This document shows positions 62,754 through 64,000 of a DNA stretch of 64,000 nt, piece by piece. The translations under genes were made by a program, and so were the position numbers. Under the pieces are notes generated by a model. The model was not told the DNA's origin. It was given only the letters and a program-made list of their open reading frames with translations, and did no database searches. Within the stretch, counting starts at the first letter, position 1; every line of letters starts with the position of its first letter. Source of the stretch: Streptomyces hiroshimensis. GTDB taxonomy: Bacteria > Actinomycetota > Actinomycetes > Streptomycetales > Streptomycetaceae. Where the stretch lies: positions 797,037 through 861,036 of the forward strand of contig NZ_BMUT01000001.1 of the NCBI RefSeq assembly GCF_014650335.1, given 5' to 3'.

Positions 62754-63853
62754 GCGACCAGGCAGAAATCCAGGCAGAAATCCAGGCAGAAATCCAGGCA
62801 GGAATCCCCGACTTCTCCGTTGTCCCGGGCCGTACGGTGCACCGCATGCTCGACGGCCGGCAACGGGAGATCACCGAACTCGTCGAAAAGGCCTATCTCC
62901 TGCACGGCGAGGCCCGTACCGTCAATCCGCCCTCGTACTTCCTCCGTTTCCCGGACCGGCCCACCGCCCGCATCATCGCCCTGCCCGCCTCGGTCGGCGG
63001 CGACCGCCCGGTCGACGGAATCAAGTGGATCTCCAGCTTTCCCGTCAACCTGGAGCGCGGCATTCCAAGGGCTTCCGCCGTTCTCGTCCTCAACGACCCG
63101 GTCACGGGATATCCGTACGCCTGTCTGGAGAGCTCCATCATCAGCGCGGTACGGACCGCCGCCTCCGCCGCGGTCGCGGCCCGGGCTCTCGCCGGCGGAC
63201 GCTCCGTACGCCGTGTGGGATTTCTCGGCACCGGGCTCATCGCCCGCTATCTGCACACGTACCTCTCCTCCGTATTCGACCGCGACCGGGCGCCGGAGGA
63301 ATTCGGTGTCCACGACCTGTCGGCGGATTACGCCCGCGGTTTCGCGCAGTATCTCGGCGGCGCCGCGGGTGATGCGGCCGTGCGCGTCCACGATTCCGCC
63401 GAGGAACTGATCCGTTCCTCCGACGTGGTCGTCTGCGCCACCACGGCGGCCGCTCCGCACCTCCTCGACCCGTCCTGGTTCGCCCACCACCCGCTGGTGC
63501 TGCACGTATCCCTGCGGGACCTCGGCACCGACGTCATCCTCGACAGCGTCAACATCGTCGACGACGTCGAGCACGTCCTCAAGGCGAACACCTCGGTCCA
63601 CCTCGCCGAACAGCTCACCGGCGGGCGGGAATTCCTGGACGGCACGCTGCACGACGTCCTCACCGGCCGGGTGGCTGTTCCCGGCGACCGCACGGTGGTC
63701 TTCTCCCCCTTCGGCCTGGGTGTGCTCGACCTCGCGGTCGGCGAGCACGTCTTCACCCGGGCCCGGGAGGAAGGCGAACTCGCGGTGGTCGACGGGTTCT
63801 TCCACGACCTGGAACGCCACAGCGGCCCGGGGGCGCAGGAGGTGGCCCGATGA
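62750..63853 (+). CDS. sbnB: SbnB-type N-[(2S)-2-amino-2-carboxyethyl]-L-glutamate dehydrogenase
   Basis: 367 aa member of the ornithine cyclodeaminase/μ-crystallin family. NAD site VGFLGTGLIARYLHTYL; substrate part GIKWISSFPVNLERG and ACLESSIISAVRTAASAAVAA. It oxidises the SbnA product to give L-2,3-diaminopropionate and 2-oxoglutarate. The TTG at 62750 follows GGAGAAC and overlaps the sbnA stop. Four 12-bp tandem repeats (62759-62806) encode QAEI three times then QAGI at the extreme N-terminus, outside the fold. Confidence 0.92.
   Translation: MSDQAEIQAEIQAEIQAGIPDFSVVPGRTVHRMLDGRQREITELVEKAYLLHGEARTVNPPSYFLRFPDRPTARIIALPASVGGDRPVDGIKWISSFPVNLERGIPRASAVLVLNDPVTGYPYACLESSIISAVRTAASAAVAARALAGGRSVRRVGFLGTGLIARYLHTYLSSVFDRDRAPEEFGVHDLSADYARGFAQYLGGAAGDAAVRVHDSAEELIRSSDVVVCATTAAAPHLLDPSWFAHHPLVLHVSLRDLGTDVILDSVNIVDDVEHVLKANTSVHLAEQLTGGREFLDGTLHDVLTGRVAVPGDRTVVFSPFGLGVLDLAVGEHVFTRAREEGELAVVDGFFHDLERHSGPGAQEVAR
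62759..62806 (+). repeat. 4 x 12-bp tandem repeat at the sbnB 5' end
   Basis: Four consecutive units of CAGGCAGAAATC, the last reading CAGGCAGGAATC. They begin three codons after the TTG start, and 12 bp keeps the frame. Copy number could vary by slippage without destroying the enzyme. Confidence 0.9.
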
Positions 63854-64000
63854 CGACGACACCACAGGACACCGGGGAGACGGTGCGCGTCCGTGCCGGA
63901 CTCCCGCTGGCTCCCGGCGCGGTGGACCGGGCGAATGCCCTGGCCCTGCGCAAGGCCCAGGAGGCGGACACGCGGACCGGGGTGCTGGAGTACGTCATCC
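63850..64000 (+). CDS. Unidentified protein, start only (truncated by window end)
   Basis: ATG at 63850 lies in the sbnB stop (ATGA), so this is the third gene of the diaminopropionate unit. Only 50 residues are visible, including LPLAPGAVDRANALALRKAQEADTRTG split here as LPLAPGAVDRANAL and ALRKAQEADTRTG. No domain can be named. In diaminopropionate-using clusters the next genes are often NRPS, siderophore synthetase or amino-acid-modifying enzymes. Confidence 0.7.
   Translation, partial: MTTTPQDTGETVRVRAGLPLAPGAVDRANALALRKAQEADTRTGVLEYVI

Overview
The window is high-GC DNA with the gene style of Streptomyces: GTG/TTG starts, 4-nt ATGA/GTGA stop-start overlaps, RsbW-like ATPases, an XRE/DUF5753-DUF397 pair, and a complete hopanoid cluster. 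From memory, the order of the 8-36 kb core (SCO6745-family protein, idi, CDF transporter, galE, CDP-alcohol cluster, hopanoid cluster) resembles the S. coelicolor SCO6745-SCO6771 region. No plasmid or phage replication genes, rRNA or CRISPR arrays were seen.

Layout. 1-5.2 kb: the 3' part of a Pls-type single-module NRPS (ε-poly-lysine synthetase architecture), overlapping an M1 zinc aminopeptidase. 5.2-15 kb: a repeat-rich gap, then tex, an SCO6745-family gene with a palindromic operator, two DJ-1/PfpI genes (one fused to AraC), an enoyl-CoA hydratase, an RsbW-like ATPase, idi, a CDF metal exporter and galE. 15.4-22.5 kb: a co-directional seven-gene locus for a surface polymer or glycolipid. 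It has two CDP-alcohol phosphotransferases, a LicC/IPCT-like cytidylyltransferase, a glycerol-1-phosphate-dehydrogenase-like enzyme, a GT2 glycosyltransferase and a TagGH-like ABC exporter. 22.8-35.8 kb: the hopanoid cluster hpnC-hpnD-hpnE-polyprenyl synthase-shc-hpnG-hpnH-ispG-dxs-hpnO. It combines isoprenoid supply (Dxs, IspG, polyprenyl synthase; Idi lies nearby), squalene formation (HpnCDE), cyclisation (Shc) and C35 side-chain addition (HpnH, HpnG, HpnO).

35.8-46.7 kb: ordinary accessory genes, namely a tyrosine phosphatase, an SGNH hydrolase, a second RsbW-like ATPase, an XRE/DUF397/methyltransferase set, a CMD protein, AlkB, an MBL hydrolase and a large Tat-exported TolB-amidohydrolase. 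46.9-47.0 kb: tRNA-Pro(GGG) with a strong terminator. 47.2-56.5 kb: an island with less uniform composition that looks like a defence island. It holds a NERD-domain protein, a Shedu (DUF4263) nuclease coupled to a 107-aa partner, a 1287-aa protein with an HSP90-type ATPase and about six C-terminal winged-helix-like repeats, and a divergent 740-aa protein of unknown function with two putative zinc knuckles. This is the best candidate for an undescribed system.

56.6-61.3 kb: a membrane SpoIIE-type phosphatase, a decayed FAD-monooxygenase pseudogene, and an MFS transporter flanked by two paralogous AraC regulators. 61.8 kb to the end: sbnA-sbnB for L-2,3-diaminopropionate and the start of a third coupled gene, probably the edge of a siderophore or peptide cluster that continues outside the window.
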